This document shows, in pieces, positions 19,434-28,637 of a DNA stretch of 40,881 bases; positions within the stretch are counted from its first letter, which is position 1; each line of letters begins with the position of its first letter. The stretch lies in the IMG/VR virus record IMGVR_UViG_3300043540_000449, positions 1 to 40,881 of that record; one strand, given 5' to 3'. The position numbers were made by a program, and so were the translations under genes. The DNA is from a virus. Below the pieces are notes generated by a model, which was not told the DNA's origin, did no database searches, and saw only the letters and a program-made list of their open reading frames with translations.

Positions 19434-20981
19434 ATGCAAAATTTACGGGTTATTGAGGAAAACCAGTTTTTCGGATACGATGACACTTCTCCGCCACAGC
19501 TTGTTGCAAGAGGAGTTTTTCAGAAGGCGGATAATTGTTTAGTTTCCTATAATAAGATTGCAAAAGTTCCAGGTTCATCCGCTCTTGCTACCTCCATTGC
19601 CGCCTATCCTTTTAATGGGATCGCCGCCTATGAAAAAGTATCAACTACGGTGAAATATATCGTTGTTTCAATAAACGGAACTTCAAATGCGCAGCTATAC
19701 AGTTGGAGCGGTTCAGGTGAGTTTTCCGCTTTAGGAACTGCCAATCTCACCAATAGCAAAGATGTATATTTTGAGACCGCCGATGATATCCTTTTTGGGT
19801 TTAATGGGGTGGAGGAGGTTGACTGGGACGGAACAACCGTAACCAAAAACAGGGCGGGAGTTCCTTTGGGACTGTATCCCGCCTGGTTTCATAACTACCT
19901 TTTTGTCGCCAATAACTCAAGTTATCCTAGCCGATTATACTGGTCAAACTTAGGAGACCCTACTACCTTTACCGTCACAAACTATGTTGATATCAATCCA
20001 GGAGACGCCGATAAGATTACTGGACTAGGGATGCTTCAGGATGAATTATTTGTCTTCAAGCAAAACACTATTTGGTCAGTTACAGGCTGGAGCGGATCTT
20101 CATTTTCCTCAACCACGATTGCCACCCAAAACACCAACGCTCGCATAATAGGATATGGGTGTATTGCTCCCCGTTCCATTGTCTCAACAGGAAATGACAT
20201 ATTTTTTCTTTCTATGTTTGGTAACACTCCTCATATCCGAAGCCTTCGGAAAACCCAATATGCGACTACATTGGGAGGAGGAATAATAAGCGAACATATT
20301 AAGACAACTATGGATGACATTACCAAGTCGGCAGTTTCAAAAGTGGTGGGAGTGTATGACGGAAGATATATTTATTGGGCTATTCCCACAGGAGGGAGTT
20401 CGGCAAATAATAAAATTATTGTTTTGGACACGGTAAAGTCAATTCCAAAAAGTAATATCTGGGTATTTACTACGATGACAGGAAAAAATGCCGAAGATTT
20501 GGCTCTTTCAACCATACCAGGAGGAGTGGCAACGGTAGTATTTACCGACTCCTCAACTACTTCGGGATTGGTTTTCAAAATAGACAGTTCGGTAAGCACC
20601 GATAATGGAGCAGATATCACGATGGATGTAATCACCAGAGGGTATATGGTTGATCCCGCACGAAAAAACAAGTGGAAATACCTCTATATGCGGTATAAAT
20701 CGGGATATAATTCCTCAGTTACAGTAAATGCGGCAATTGACGGGGTATCTACATATTCTTCCGAAGGGACAATTTCTTTAGCTTCATTGAGCCCCGCTCT
20801 TGGATCGTTTATATTGGGACAAAGTCTTTTAGGAGGAACAACTTTACAATCGGCAAGAATAAACCTTGCCCACAGGATAGGAAAAATGATTGCGTTTGAG
20901 TTTACCGAAACATCTAATAATCCAATTGAACTATATGATTATCAGATTTATTCATTTGCCAAGGGGTTAAGAGCCTCATAA
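19434..20981 (+). CDS. tail hub/stopper, beta-propeller-like (515 aa)
   Basis: Resembles the packaged-DNA stabilisation or nozzle proteins of short-tailed phages (P22 gp10, T7 gp12 type). Start at ATG 19434, 1 nt after the adaptor stop. Repeated propeller-like blades include NQFFGYDDTSPPQLVARG, QLYSWSGSGEFSALG, DDILFGFNGVEEVDWDG, YPSRLYWSNLGDPTTF and LGMLQDELFVFKQNTIWSVTG, then WVFTTMTGKNAEDLAL. The LxVFKxxTIWSxTG stretch is characteristic. With no tape measure gene nearby, this supports a podovirus particle. Confidence 0.8.
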   Translation: MQNLRVIEENQFFGYDDTSPPQLVARGVFQKADNCLVSYNKIAKVPGSSALATSIAAYPFNGIAAYEKVSTTVKYIVVSINGTSNAQLYSWSGSGEFSALGTANLTNSKDVYFETADDILFGFNGVEEVDWDGTTVTKNRAGVPLGLYPAWFHNYLFVANNSSYPSRLYWSNLGDPTTFTVTNYVDINPGDADKITGLGMLQDELFVFKQNTIWSVTGWSGSSFSSTTIATQNTNARIIGYGCIAPRSIVSTGNDIFFLSMFGNTPHIRSLRKTQYATTLGGGIISEHIKTTMDDITKSAVSKVVGVYDGRYIYWAIPTGGSSANNKIIVLDTVKSIPKSNIWVFTTMTGKNAEDLALSTIPGGVATVVFTDSSTTSGLVFKIDSSVSTDNGADITMDVITRGYMVDPARKNKWKYLYMRYKSGYNSSVTVNAAIDGVSTYSSEGTISLASLSPALGSFILGQSLLGGTTLQSARINLAHRIGKMIAFEFTETSNNPIELYDYQIYSFAKGLRAS

Positions 20982-20988
20982 TAACTAT

Positions 20989-21180
20989 ATGGATAGAGCA
21001 ACTATAGAAACATATATGAAACAGTTTGTCAATGACGGAGTAACTTCCCAGTCAAGGGCAGTATTTAAACAAAAAATAGACGCCTACCTTACCTCTCAAG
21101 AAGAGACTGCCGAGGTAAAAAAGGCAATACTTGACGATCTGTATTCATACCCAACCTTTATAAATTTACCAAACGATTAA
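20989..21180 (+). CDS. small helical protein (63 aa)
   Basis: ATG at 20989 in TAATAACTATATG, 7 nt after the hub gene. Helical throughout (RATIETYMKQFVNDGVTSQS, KQKIDAYLTSQEETAEVKK), no cysteines. It lies between the hub and the fibre gene with 3-nt spacing to the next ATG. Not recognised; its position suggests a small tail or chaperone component. Confidence 0.65.
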   Translation: MDRATIETYMKQFVNDGVTSQSRAVFKQKIDAYLTSQEETAEVKKAILDDLYSYPTFINLPND

Positions 21181-21183
21181 ACT

Positions 21184-21729
21184 ATGCAAGTTACTCGTAC
21201 AACAACTTTTGTAGATGGAAATGTTTTAACCGCATCAGCCCTAAATGGAGAGTTTAATAATTTATTAAACGCCCCAAATATTGTGAATGCGGATATTTCC
21301 TCCAACGCCGCAATTGCTTATTCTAAACTTAATCTGACAGGAAATATAACCAATGCGGATATAGCTGATAATGCGGCAATTGCGTCGTCTAAGTTAGCCC
21401 TTGTAATAAATCGAGCCTTTACTTGGTATCTTCCCGATACGGAAATTGTCAGAAATGGAGCAGGAGCATTCTATATTGCTCCAGAAGCGATGACAGTGGT
21501 AAAGATTTGGTATATTTGTACTTCGGGAACGGCAACAATACGGATTAACGGCGGAGCGGATGGGACTACGGAAATTGCCTCTGGAATGAATGTCTCCTCA
21601 ACTTTACGCAGTAAAGCAAGCGCATTTACCTCAACGGCAATTGCCGCAGGAGATTTGTTAAATCTCGATATTACGGCGGCATCAAGCCCTGTAGGCATTA
21701 CCGTGACAATGGAGGTAACACAGCCATGA
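21184..21729 (+). CDS. tail fibre/appendage protein (181 aa)
   Basis: The N terminus TFVDGNVLTASALNGEFNN is the tail-attachment motif of many phage appendages. It is followed by two AxIAxSKL repeats (ADISSNAAIAYSKLNL, ADIADNAAIASSKLAL) that form triple-stranded fibre segments. The C terminus is a beta-sandwich tip (FYIAPEAMTVVKIWYIC to VGITVTMEVTQP). Probably a trimeric host-contact fibre. No SD; ATG 3 nt after the previous stop. Confidence 0.8.
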   Translation: MQVTRTTTFVDGNVLTASALNGEFNNLLNAPNIVNADISSNAAIAYSKLNLTGNITNADIADNAAIASSKLALVINRAFTWYLPDTEIVRNGAGAFYIAPEAMTVVKIWYICTSGTATIRINGGADGTTEIASGMNVSSTLRSKASAFTSTAIAAGDLLNLDITAASSPVGITVTMEVTQP

Positions 21730-21752
21730 TTATAAATTTATAAAATGTCATT

Positions 21753-21938
21753 ATGCAATTTTCAGGATGGAGTTCAGGAAAAGACGGAACGGCGTCAGGA
21801 ATAAGCGGAACGATAAATACCTATGTGACCTGTACGGGCACAGTTGGGACAACTACCGCCAACAAAGCAGATACCTTTGGTTTTATTTGCACAGGAACTA
21901 ATACTTATTATGGTTATATAGTTGGACAGAATTTATAA
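21753..21938 (+). CDS. small Gly/Thr-rich appendage protein (61 aa)
   Basis: Starts MQFSGWSSGKDGTASGISG and continues with TINTYVTCTGTVGTTTANKA. Low-complexity beta-type composition like the tip part of fibre proteins. It stands alone between a fibre gene and a glycine-rich adhesin, 2 nt before the latter. It could be a separate tip subunit or a remnant of a larger fibre. No SD. Confidence 0.55.
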   Translation: MQFSGWSSGKDGTASGISGTINTYVTCTGTVGTTTANKADTFGFICTGTNTYYGYIVGQNL

Positions 21939-21940
21939 AA

Positions 21941-23119
21941 ATGGCAAACTTAAATTCTTGGCAAAAAATTACAAGAGTACTCCCTGGCATGACATTCGGC
22001 GATGGTGCTGATGGTGATTATAACTCTTCAACTATCCCCACAATGACTTATCAGTCTTGTTCTGGTTCTTCTGGTTCAACAACTCTAACTTTAGGTTCTT
22101 CTGGATTTAGTAACGGTGATTTACTTCTAATCCACCAAACAAGAGGAACGGGGGCGGGGCAGTGGGAGATAAATAAAATATCTTCTGGCGGCGGGACAAC
22201 CTCGTTAACCTTACAAACAGCCTTACAATATACCTATACTGATAGTGGGGCTTCACAGGCACAGGCTGTTAAAATCCCAAGATATAATAATGTAACTGTG
22301 CCTTCTGGGGCAACTTGGACAACATCTGGTTGGGATGGAAACATTGGTGGAATTTTTGTTTTGGCGGCGAAAGAAACAGTAACAGTTTCGGGAACAATAA
22401 CTGCAAATGGAGTTGGATTTAAAGGAGGACCTGTGGCTACTGCGGGGACAATCGGTGTACAGGGGGAAAGTTATACAGGAATAGGGACTAATTCTAATAA
22501 TGCTAATGCTTCAGGAGGCGGAGGAGGACATGATTACGTAGGAAATGGTTATGATGGTTATGGTGGAGGCGGGGCTGGCCATAAGAATACAGGAGTAACA
22601 GGTGAGGTTGGCTATCCTGCCAATTTTTCTGCTGGAATGGGTGGTGGAACAGTAGGAATCCCCGATTTAACAATTTGCTTTTTTGGTAGTGGGGGTGGAT
22701 CTGGAGGAAATGAAAATAATTCAACTTCAGGTTGGATTTATGGAGGTAAGGGTGGTAATGGAGGTGGAATAATTTTTATTTTTAGTAAAACATTTAATAT
22801 TAGTGGAACGGTTTCATTAAATGGGACAAATGGGTATAATGGAACAGGTTCTAGTGATGGTAATTGTGGCGGTGGTGGTGGAGGGTCTGGTGGCTCAGCT
22901 CTTATAGTCTGTCAGATAGCAACATTAGGCTCAAATTTTTTAACTGCTCTTGGTGGAGCTGGAGGAGATGGGCCAGGAGCTGCTGGAAGTGGAGGAGCAG
23001 GAAGCGTTGGTCGTATCCACCTTAGTTACTATTCCTCCTATACAGGAACAACCAATCCGACACTGGACGTATCGCAAGACACAACTTTAATATCACCAGT
23101 TTTTACAGGAATGATATAA
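21941..23119 (+). CDS. glycine-rich tail adhesin (392 aa)
   Basis: The N-terminal third is a beta-domain (TYQSCSGSSGSTTLTLGSSG, GDLLLIHQTRGTGAGQWEI). The middle has PSGATWTTSGWDGNIGGIFV and VTVSGTITANGVGFKGG, a pattern common in surface adhesins. The last 200 residues are rich in Gly runs (GGGGGHDYVGNGYDGYGGGG, GGGGGGSGGSALIV), resembling polyglycine II-type tip regions of some phage adhesins. Likely receptor-binding or structural appendage. Codon and base composition is more T/G-rich than neighbours, consistent with a swapped module. Confidence 0.75.
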   Translation: MANLNSWQKITRVLPGMTFGDGADGDYNSSTIPTMTYQSCSGSSGSTTLTLGSSGFSNGDLLLIHQTRGTGAGQWEINKISSGGGTTSLTLQTALQYTYTDSGASQAQAVKIPRYNNVTVPSGATWTTSGWDGNIGGIFVLAAKETVTVSGTITANGVGFKGGPVATAGTIGVQGESYTGIGTNSNNANASGGGGGHDYVGNGYDGYGGGGAGHKNTGVTGEVGYPANFSAGMGGGTVGIPDLTICFFGSGGGSGGNENNSTSGWIYGGKGGNGGGIIFIFSKTFNISGTVSLNGTNGYNGTGSSDGNCGGGGGGSGGSALIVCQIATLGSNFLTALGGAGGDGPGAAGSGGAGSVGRIHLSYYSSYTGTTNPTLDVSQDTTLISPVFTGMI

Positions 23120-23123
23120 ACCT

Positions 23124-24140
23124 ATGGCAACAGTATATATTAGTAATACGGGAGAACAGAGGGTTGAGGGAGGAAGTCAGCCTTGGCCAGTTGGACAAGC
23201 GGCTGACGGACGAACTATTTATTCTGACGGGTCAATGGGGTGGACTACTTGGAAACCAATCGGAACGGTTCAAAACCCATCATCAACCGCTAATGCTTCA
23301 TTTTCTCCTACCTATGCTATTACCTATACTCCTTCCTCAATGCAGGATGTTAATGCCGCTTTAAGTCAGATTACTCAATCGCAGACAACCCCAGTTCAAA
23401 AAAGTAATTTAGTGGATATTTCAAAAATGGACTGGACTGTTCCTAAAATGAGCCCTGGTGACATTGATAAACTGATACAAGATGCATATAATAGTCCTCA
23501 AGTAGTTGCCTATTACCAAAAATTACTTACTGAAAGTCAAGGAGATGTAGATCGGGCTATAAAAAGACTGGAAGAAGATTATCAGCAAGGTCTTCGCTAT
23601 ACCACCGAAGATTTAACGAGAAAGACAGGATATACAACAGAAGACTTAAATTCCGCCCTTGAACAGTTAGGGGTAACGTTTCCCAAAGAAGCCCAAGCTC
23701 TGGTTGACACATTAAATAAACGGGGAATTGGAGTAACTCAAGCCTATTCGGGACAATCTCGGCTGGCGGGAGCGGGAGCAGTATATGACGCAATGGGCAA
23801 TATTATTTCTCAAGGAAATGTGGGTGGTCAGGCGGGAACTGAAATGCAACAGCTTACCGAAGATCAAGCTCTGCGGAAAGAGGCAATACAAAGAACAGCA
23901 GATAGGAACTTAAAGGAACTAGGTATACAGGCTCAAAGAGATTTGGAAAAGGAGAAATTAACCCGACAACGGGGCGAAGAAGATATAACCCGTGAGCAAC
24001 AAAAATATCAAGAGCAATTACAACAGCAACGTGAATCCGAAGCAACGCAAAAAGGGCTTCAATTAGCTCAATATAAGCAAGCGGGCGATATTGCACAAAA
24101 GCAGTTAGATATAGCGAAAGAACAGTTGAGTAAAATGTAG
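23124..24140 (+). CDS. coiled-coil virion protein (338 aa)
   Basis: The short N-terminal domain (MATVYISNTGEQRVEGGSQP) is followed by Ser/Thr/Gln-rich linkers. The C-terminal half (residues 230-338) is an extended charged coiled coil with many Gln and Glu (QRDLEKEKLTRQRGEEDI and on). No transmembrane segment. Long soluble helical proteins at this place in short-tailed phages are often internal virion (ejection) proteins; that role is inferred from position. ATG follows the adhesin stop by 4 nt (TAAACCTATG). Confidence 0.65.
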   Translation: MATVYISNTGEQRVEGGSQPWPVGQAADGRTIYSDGSMGWTTWKPIGTVQNPSSTANASFSPTYAITYTPSSMQDVNAALSQITQSQTTPVQKSNLVDISKMDWTVPKMSPGDIDKLIQDAYNSPQVVAYYQKLLTESQGDVDRAIKRLEEDYQQGLRYTTEDLTRKTGYTTEDLNSALEQLGVTFPKEAQALVDTLNKRGIGVTQAYSGQSRLAGAGAVYDAMGNIISQGNVGGQAGTEMQQLTEDQALRKEAIQRTADRNLKELGIQAQRDLEKEKLTRQRGEEDITREQQKYQEQLQQQRESEATQKGLQLAQYKQAGDIAQKQLDIAKEQLSKM

Positions 24141-24170
24141 TTGACATATTATAAATATGGATAATAATTA
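24141..24170 (+). promoter_or_regulatory. promoter before the 24175 gene, leaderless geometry
   Basis: TTGACA (24141-24146) overlaps the end of the upstream stop region. The -10 is ATAATT (24164-24169, spacer 17) or TAATTA (24165-24170, spacer 18), ending 4-5 nt from the ATG at 24175. Confidence 0.55.
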
Positions 24171-24174
24171 AATT

Positions 24175-25344
24175 ATGGATACCTATACACAACCAGGAGG
24201 AAATACTCCTCAATCTTTACAGCTTTCTGACTTGATGGATACGATTGCTAAGTTAAAAGGGCAGGTGTCTCCTGATACCTATAGCGCCCTTGAGGGAGCA
24301 GGCAAGGCTGCCCAATCAGCCGCTACCGCAACAAGCCAGTTTCCAACTTTTATATCACAGCAAAAAGCGGGGTATGAACAACAGGCGGGAATTCCTCAAG
24401 GAATTAAAACATTTTCTGATCTTTCCGATCTTCACAAAATGATTATTGCCGATTATCAGTTGGCTAATAAATACGCTGACAAGTATATGAGACCAGATTT
24501 TCAACAGTCTGGAACTCCAACTCAACAGCCATCAGATGTGCCAACAATGCCCAATGTTCCTGCGCCACAACTTCCTATTATGACGCAGGAAAGTGTAACT
24601 CAACCTTATTCTGGATTGACTAATCCGTGGGATGCTCTTAATGTAGCTACAACAGGAACTGCACTTCAAGAAAAAGGAGTTGTAGATATAGCAAACGCAT
24701 TAGCAACGCTTATAGGACAAAACTACCAAAATATATGGGGAAACCTGTCTTCGGATAAGACGGCGTATCAGGCAAATATTGACGCAATGGATCGTCTTGC
24801 CAATATGTATATGAATTTGGCTCAATTTTCCCAGTCAAACAAAGAACAGGGATTGATAGCTCAAATGCAAACCGATGTTTCCCTAGCGCCTAATACCCGT
24901 AAAGCTCTTGATGCATTAAGGCTTAAATATCAGCCGCTTGGCATTACTGCAGAGGATTTGTTAAAGGAATGGAAAAGGCAGGGAAAAATATCCGATACGG
25001 ATTTTTCAAAAATAGTTAATGAATGGGGTTTGCCTCAATCACTACTGCCAAAGCAAAAAATACAAACAGTTACCAATAAGGATGGAACAAAAAGCATCTA
25101 TGAACTTCAACCAGATGATACATATAGATTGGTTAGCATTATTGGAGAAGGGGGAAAGGGTCAAAAACCTGTAAAAATAGGAAATGATTGGTATCAGTAT
25201 AATGCAAATACAAAACAATATGAGCCGATAAACAAAGGATTATTTGGAACGGGATTATTTGCTCCGCCCCCAATACCCGATGTAAGCGCCTCATTGTCGG
25301 AAGGAACGAGAGGAGTAACATTAGACAGTTTAATTGAAAAATAA
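24175..25344 (+). CDS. virion-module protein, likely internal (389 aa)
   Basis: Gln/Ala-rich helical protein beginning MDTYTQPGGNTPQSLQLSDL. It has a Pro-rich linker near residues 115-140 and a long helical middle (KTAYQANIDAMDRLANMYMN). A C-terminal part contains GNDWYQYNANTKQYEPINKG. No catalytic motif recognised. Size, composition and place between the coiled-coil gene and a membrane-active protein gene fit an internal virion protein. A promoter ends 4-5 nt before ATG. Confidence 0.6.
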   Translation: MDTYTQPGGNTPQSLQLSDLMDTIAKLKGQVSPDTYSALEGAGKAAQSAATATSQFPTFISQQKAGYEQQAGIPQGIKTFSDLSDLHKMIIADYQLANKYADKYMRPDFQQSGTPTQQPSDVPTMPNVPAPQLPIMTQESVTQPYSGLTNPWDALNVATTGTALQEKGVVDIANALATLIGQNYQNIWGNLSSDKTAYQANIDAMDRLANMYMNLAQFSQSNKEQGLIAQMQTDVSLAPNTRKALDALRLKYQPLGITAEDLLKEWKRQGKISDTDFSKIVNEWGLPQSLLPKQKIQTVTNKDGTKSIYELQPDDTYRLVSIIGEGGKGQKPVKIGNDWYQYNANTKQYEPINKGLFGTGLFAPPPIPDVSASLSEGTRGVTLDSLIEK

Positions 25345-25345
25345 T

Positions 25346-27082
25346 ATGGCAAAATTGGATTTTCAAAAAGCAAGACAATTTGGGTTTTCCGAACAGCAAA
25401 TTAGAGATTTTGCTGATAAAAATAATATTGATTTATATAATGACCCAGGTCAAGGAGGGTTGTTGGATTTACTTCCTCTTGGAGGGAGTATTTTGGGTAT
25501 GATTGGAGGAGGTGTTTTAGGAAGCTCTGCTGGACCTGTAGGAACATATTTGGGAGGAGCGGGAGGAAACATCGCAGGGACAGCGGCAGGGAGAGGATTG
25601 GAAGATGCGATATTAAAACTTCTCGGTAAATCTCCAAAAGATATAGGAAAAGACGTATTGTCAACAACCGCCTCATATGCTCCCTATGGTTTTCTTCCAG
25701 GAGCGGGTATTGGAGGAGATATAGCTGAAAATGTCTTGGGAAAAGGTCTTGCACAGCGGGTGGGAGGAAATCTATTGACAAGATTAGCGACGGGATTAAC
25801 AGCTGGAGGAGCTTCAAGAGCATTAAGTGATATTGCTTCGGGTCAGGATGTAACAAAAGATATACCTAACATTAAAAAACAGGCTATTTCTTCAGCTGTA
25901 ATGAATGAAATTATCCCAGGACTATTTGATGTATTGGGAGCTGGTAAAAACTATGCGGGGCGTGTGGTTTCAGATATTGCAAAACAGCGGGCAGCGCAAA
26001 CAGGAGAGCTTTCACAGACGGTAGCTCAACAGTCTGCCGATGAACTTATACCTTATTATCATCAGCCTCTTGCTATACGAGAAGGAATTATTCCTGGAAA
26101 GATAGATGAGTTTGGTCGCCCGCAAGCCGCAGGAGAATTCTCCCCCCAATATGTTGATATGGCAATCAAAAATAGAGATGCGGCGGCGCAAAGAACCGAG
26201 GATGCGTTACAAAAAATATTAAAACAAACTCCCGCAAAAGGAATAAATGATGAACCGATACAAACAGCCTTTAAAGATTATATTAAAGTTGATCCAGAAG
26301 AAGCAAAAATGTTATTAAGGCGATCTAAAAATCCTCAATTGGCTGAAAATCCTGCTGCGGTAAATAAGGTGATGGACACTATTAAAGAACAAAAATTATC
26401 ATTGATATTAAACGATTTTAAGAGAAAGGCATCAGATTATCTACAGGGCGATGATCTTAAGCAGTTTAATGATTTTTTAGACGGGAAAACCGATGGAACA
26501 TTAATGGATGTTAATACTTTAAAAAGAATTATAGGAAGAAGTTTTAGTCATAAAGATAAATACGCAAGCGCTAATATCCTTTATTCAAAGTTGCGTCAGT
26601 ATATAGAAGAAGCCTCTGGAAAGTCTAAAGACGTAATGGATTTAAATGAGAAAGCCCATCTTTTAACAGAATTGCAGGGATATTTAGAGGATGCTAAAGG
26701 TAAAATGGGCTTATCAAAAAAATTTACTACCTTGTCTCAACAGCAGGCGTTAGAGAAAGCGAAATCAATGAGCAATCTTCCCGTTTCTCTTGAGCTTCCA
26801 ATAGCTCTACTTTCCGCTCTCGGAGGAGCAGTTGGGGGGGGAGCAATAGGGGCGGCGACTAAATCTTTTGGAGCAGGGGCGGGAGGAACATTTGGCACTA
26901 CTTGGGCATTGCGAAGCGCATTAAAAAATATATTAAGCAGACCTGAGGTTCAAGATGCAATGTCGGCTCAATTGCAAAATATTTCTCAAGAAACTGGAGC
27001 AAATAAGATACCTTTTATGAACCTTAGTGATTTATTAACAGCTTTGGGAGTAAGAGGAACAGTATTGGGAATTAACCGTTAA
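25346..27082 (+). CDS. Gly-rich, membrane-active internal virion protein (578 aa)
   Basis: The ATG at 25346 follows the previous stop by 1 nt; an upstream in-frame TTG is less likely. Residues 35-90 are hydrophobic and Gly-rich (GGLLDLLPLGGSILGMIGGG, AGPVGTYLGGAGGNIAGTAA). A second such stretch lies near residue 490 (LLSALGGAVGGGAIGAATKS). The middle is helical and charged. Glycine-zipper segments on a soluble helical body are typical of ejection proteins that form a channel through the host membrane. No tape-measure-like length or repeats. Confidence 0.7.
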   Translation: MAKLDFQKARQFGFSEQQIRDFADKNNIDLYNDPGQGGLLDLLPLGGSILGMIGGGVLGSSAGPVGTYLGGAGGNIAGTAAGRGLEDAILKLLGKSPKDIGKDVLSTTASYAPYGFLPGAGIGGDIAENVLGKGLAQRVGGNLLTRLATGLTAGGASRALSDIASGQDVTKDIPNIKKQAISSAVMNEIIPGLFDVLGAGKNYAGRVVSDIAKQRAAQTGELSQTVAQQSADELIPYYHQPLAIREGIIPGKIDEFGRPQAAGEFSPQYVDMAIKNRDAAAQRTEDALQKILKQTPAKGINDEPIQTAFKDYIKVDPEEAKMLLRRSKNPQLAENPAAVNKVMDTIKEQKLSLILNDFKRKASDYLQGDDLKQFNDFLDGKTDGTLMDVNTLKRIIGRSFSHKDKYASANILYSKLRQYIEEASGKSKDVMDLNEKAHLLTELQGYLEDAKGKMGLSKKFTTLSQQQALEKAKSMSNLPVSLELPIALLSALGGAVGGGAIGAATKSFGAGAGGTFGTTWALRSALKNILSRPEVQDAMSAQLQNISQETGANKIPFMNLSDLLTALGVRGTVLGINR

Positions 27083-27190
27083 AAGTCTATAAAAGCTGCA
27101 ATGAGAGCAAATATAAAACAAACAATAAATAATTTAAAGAAAAAATCCATTTTTTTATGGTAGCATATTATATGTTAAAAGTCAACGCTT

Positions 27191-28327
27191 ATGAACTTAT
27201 TCCAGATTATTAAACAGATGTTTTCAAAACCAGCCTCAAAACCAACCTCAAAACCTTCTTCAGGAGGAGGTTCGCCTTCCCGTCCTCCAGCCGTTTTCCA
27301 TCCTTCTATTTCAAGACCTTCACCGCCTCCGCCACCTCCGCCACCTCCGCCAAGACAGATTGTTCAAGGGCAGACCGCTCAAGCGGGTAATATAGGACAA
27401 AATGTTCATCCTTCTATACAATCAATGATTGCTTCCTCCTCCCAAAAATATAATGTTCCTCTACCTCTTTTAACAACACAGATTAAACACGAGAGCTCTT
27501 TTAATCCTATGGCAAGACATGTTAATACGGATGGGTCGGTTGACAGGGGGATTGCTCAAATCAACGATAAAGCTCATCCTGAAATTTCAGACAGTCAGGC
27601 GTATGATCCCCAGTTTGCGATAGACTGGATGGGAAAAACAATGGGTGAAAAATTTACCCGTTTGGGAAGTTGGGATAAGGCTCTTTCAGAATATAACACG
27701 GGAAGTCCGACTCTTGGGATAGAGAGCTATGCAAAACCCATTTTACAAGAGGCGAACATACAAAATACTCCTCCTCCGGCAGGGACAGGGCTTCTTCAAA
27801 AACTTGCTTCGGGAGAGAAGATTGATTTAACCCAATATCCAGCCTTTTCTAAGGCTCTCAAAGAAGAAGATAGTCGCTTTTATAAACAAATTGACGATTT
27901 GTCCAAGTTTATTGAGGAGGGAAGAAAATTAGCCGAACAAACAGGAGCATACTTCAGAACGCTTCCCGATACTTCAAGACAACTTGCCGAACAGGTAGGA
28001 CGGGTAATAAGAGGAGCTCAACCGCAGCCCCCTTCAGGGATACAACCTCTTGGTCCAGCCCTCCCCCCGCAGATTAAATGGGATACTCCAGTTGTCAATA
28101 ATCAAACAGGGGAAGTAACGACAGCGGGATCGCCTCCAACAAAATCTTTATTTAACCAGCTTTTGGATTATCTACAAGGAGGTCAAACAGGAGACCAGCA
28201 ACCCAATTATGAAGAAAAAAAGAAAAAACAGTCAAGACGGGGGATTGATACGGAAGGAAAAATTCCTACCCCGTTGGCTGCTCACTATATGAGAAATATA
28301 CCATTTTTAAATGATCAAAATGTCTAA
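27191..28327 (+). CDS. virion lytic transglycosylase, SLT type (378 aa)
   Basis: Cleaves peptidoglycan glycan strands, probably during DNA entry. A basic N terminus and a Ser/Pro linker with a run of ten prolines (about residues 44-53) lead to the SLT/GH23 domain at about residues 75-190. LLTTQIKHESSFNPMAR holds the catalytic Glu, RGIAQINDKAHPE is the second conserved motif and KALSEYNTGSPT the third. The C-terminal half is helical and polar with a Lys-rich end. The tail overlaps the next gene. A 108-nt gap lies upstream with an AT-rich possible -10. Confidence 0.88.
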   Translation: MNLFQIIKQMFSKPASKPTSKPSSGGGSPSRPPAVFHPSISRPSPPPPPPPPPPRQIVQGQTAQAGNIGQNVHPSIQSMIASSSQKYNVPLPLLTTQIKHESSFNPMARHVNTDGSVDRGIAQINDKAHPEISDSQAYDPQFAIDWMGKTMGEKFTRLGSWDKALSEYNTGSPTLGIESYAKPILQEANIQNTPPPAGTGLLQKLASGEKIDLTQYPAFSKALKEEDSRFYKQIDDLSKFIEEGRKLAEQTGAYFRTLPDTSRQLAEQVGRVIRGAQPQPPSGIQPLGPALPPQIKWDTPVVNNQTGEVTTAGSPPTKSLFNQLLDYLQGGQTGDQQPNYEEKKKKQSRRGIDTEGKIPTPLAAHYMRNIPFLNDQNV

Positions 28328-28637
28328 ATTGATAGGTTCTGATTTACACGGCAGTTTTGACGCCCATCCAGAAATTTGGGATAAGGTTGACGTGATTGTA
28401 ACAGGAGAAACATGGGAGGAATTTGAAGGATTGATGGAAAAATATGTCGGACCTAAAAAACCAATTTTTCTTAATCCGCTTCCTAAAGGAGAAAGCCCAG
28501 ATTTAGGAAATATCGTATCCCATAAAGAAGATATTATAAATACAATGGAGATAGACGAGTATTACGAAGACCAAAAGGAACAGGCGGATTTGTTAAAAAT
28601 TTTATGCCCGAATTGCAAAATAATTCTTCTAAAATGA
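28320..28637 (+). CDS. small HAD-like protein (105 aa)
   Basis: ATG at 28320 overlaps the transglycosylase stop by 8 nt; another in-frame ATG is at 28311. The order LIGSDLHGSFD, DVIVTGETWEEFEGLME, PIFLNPLPKG, VSHKEDIINTMEI and EYYEDQKEQADLLKILCP resembles minimal HAD-superfamily phosphatase-like phage proteins, with motif IV EDxxEQ. Motif I reads DLHGS instead of DxDGT, so the second aspartate is His. Catalysis may be altered or lost. Translation of the next gene is coupled (ATGA at 28634-28637). Confidence 0.6.
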   Translation: MSKLIGSDLHGSFDAHPEIWDKVDVIVTGETWEEFEGLMEKYVGPKKPIFLNPLPKGESPDLGNIVSHKEDIINTMEIDEYYEDQKEQADLLKILCPNCKIILLK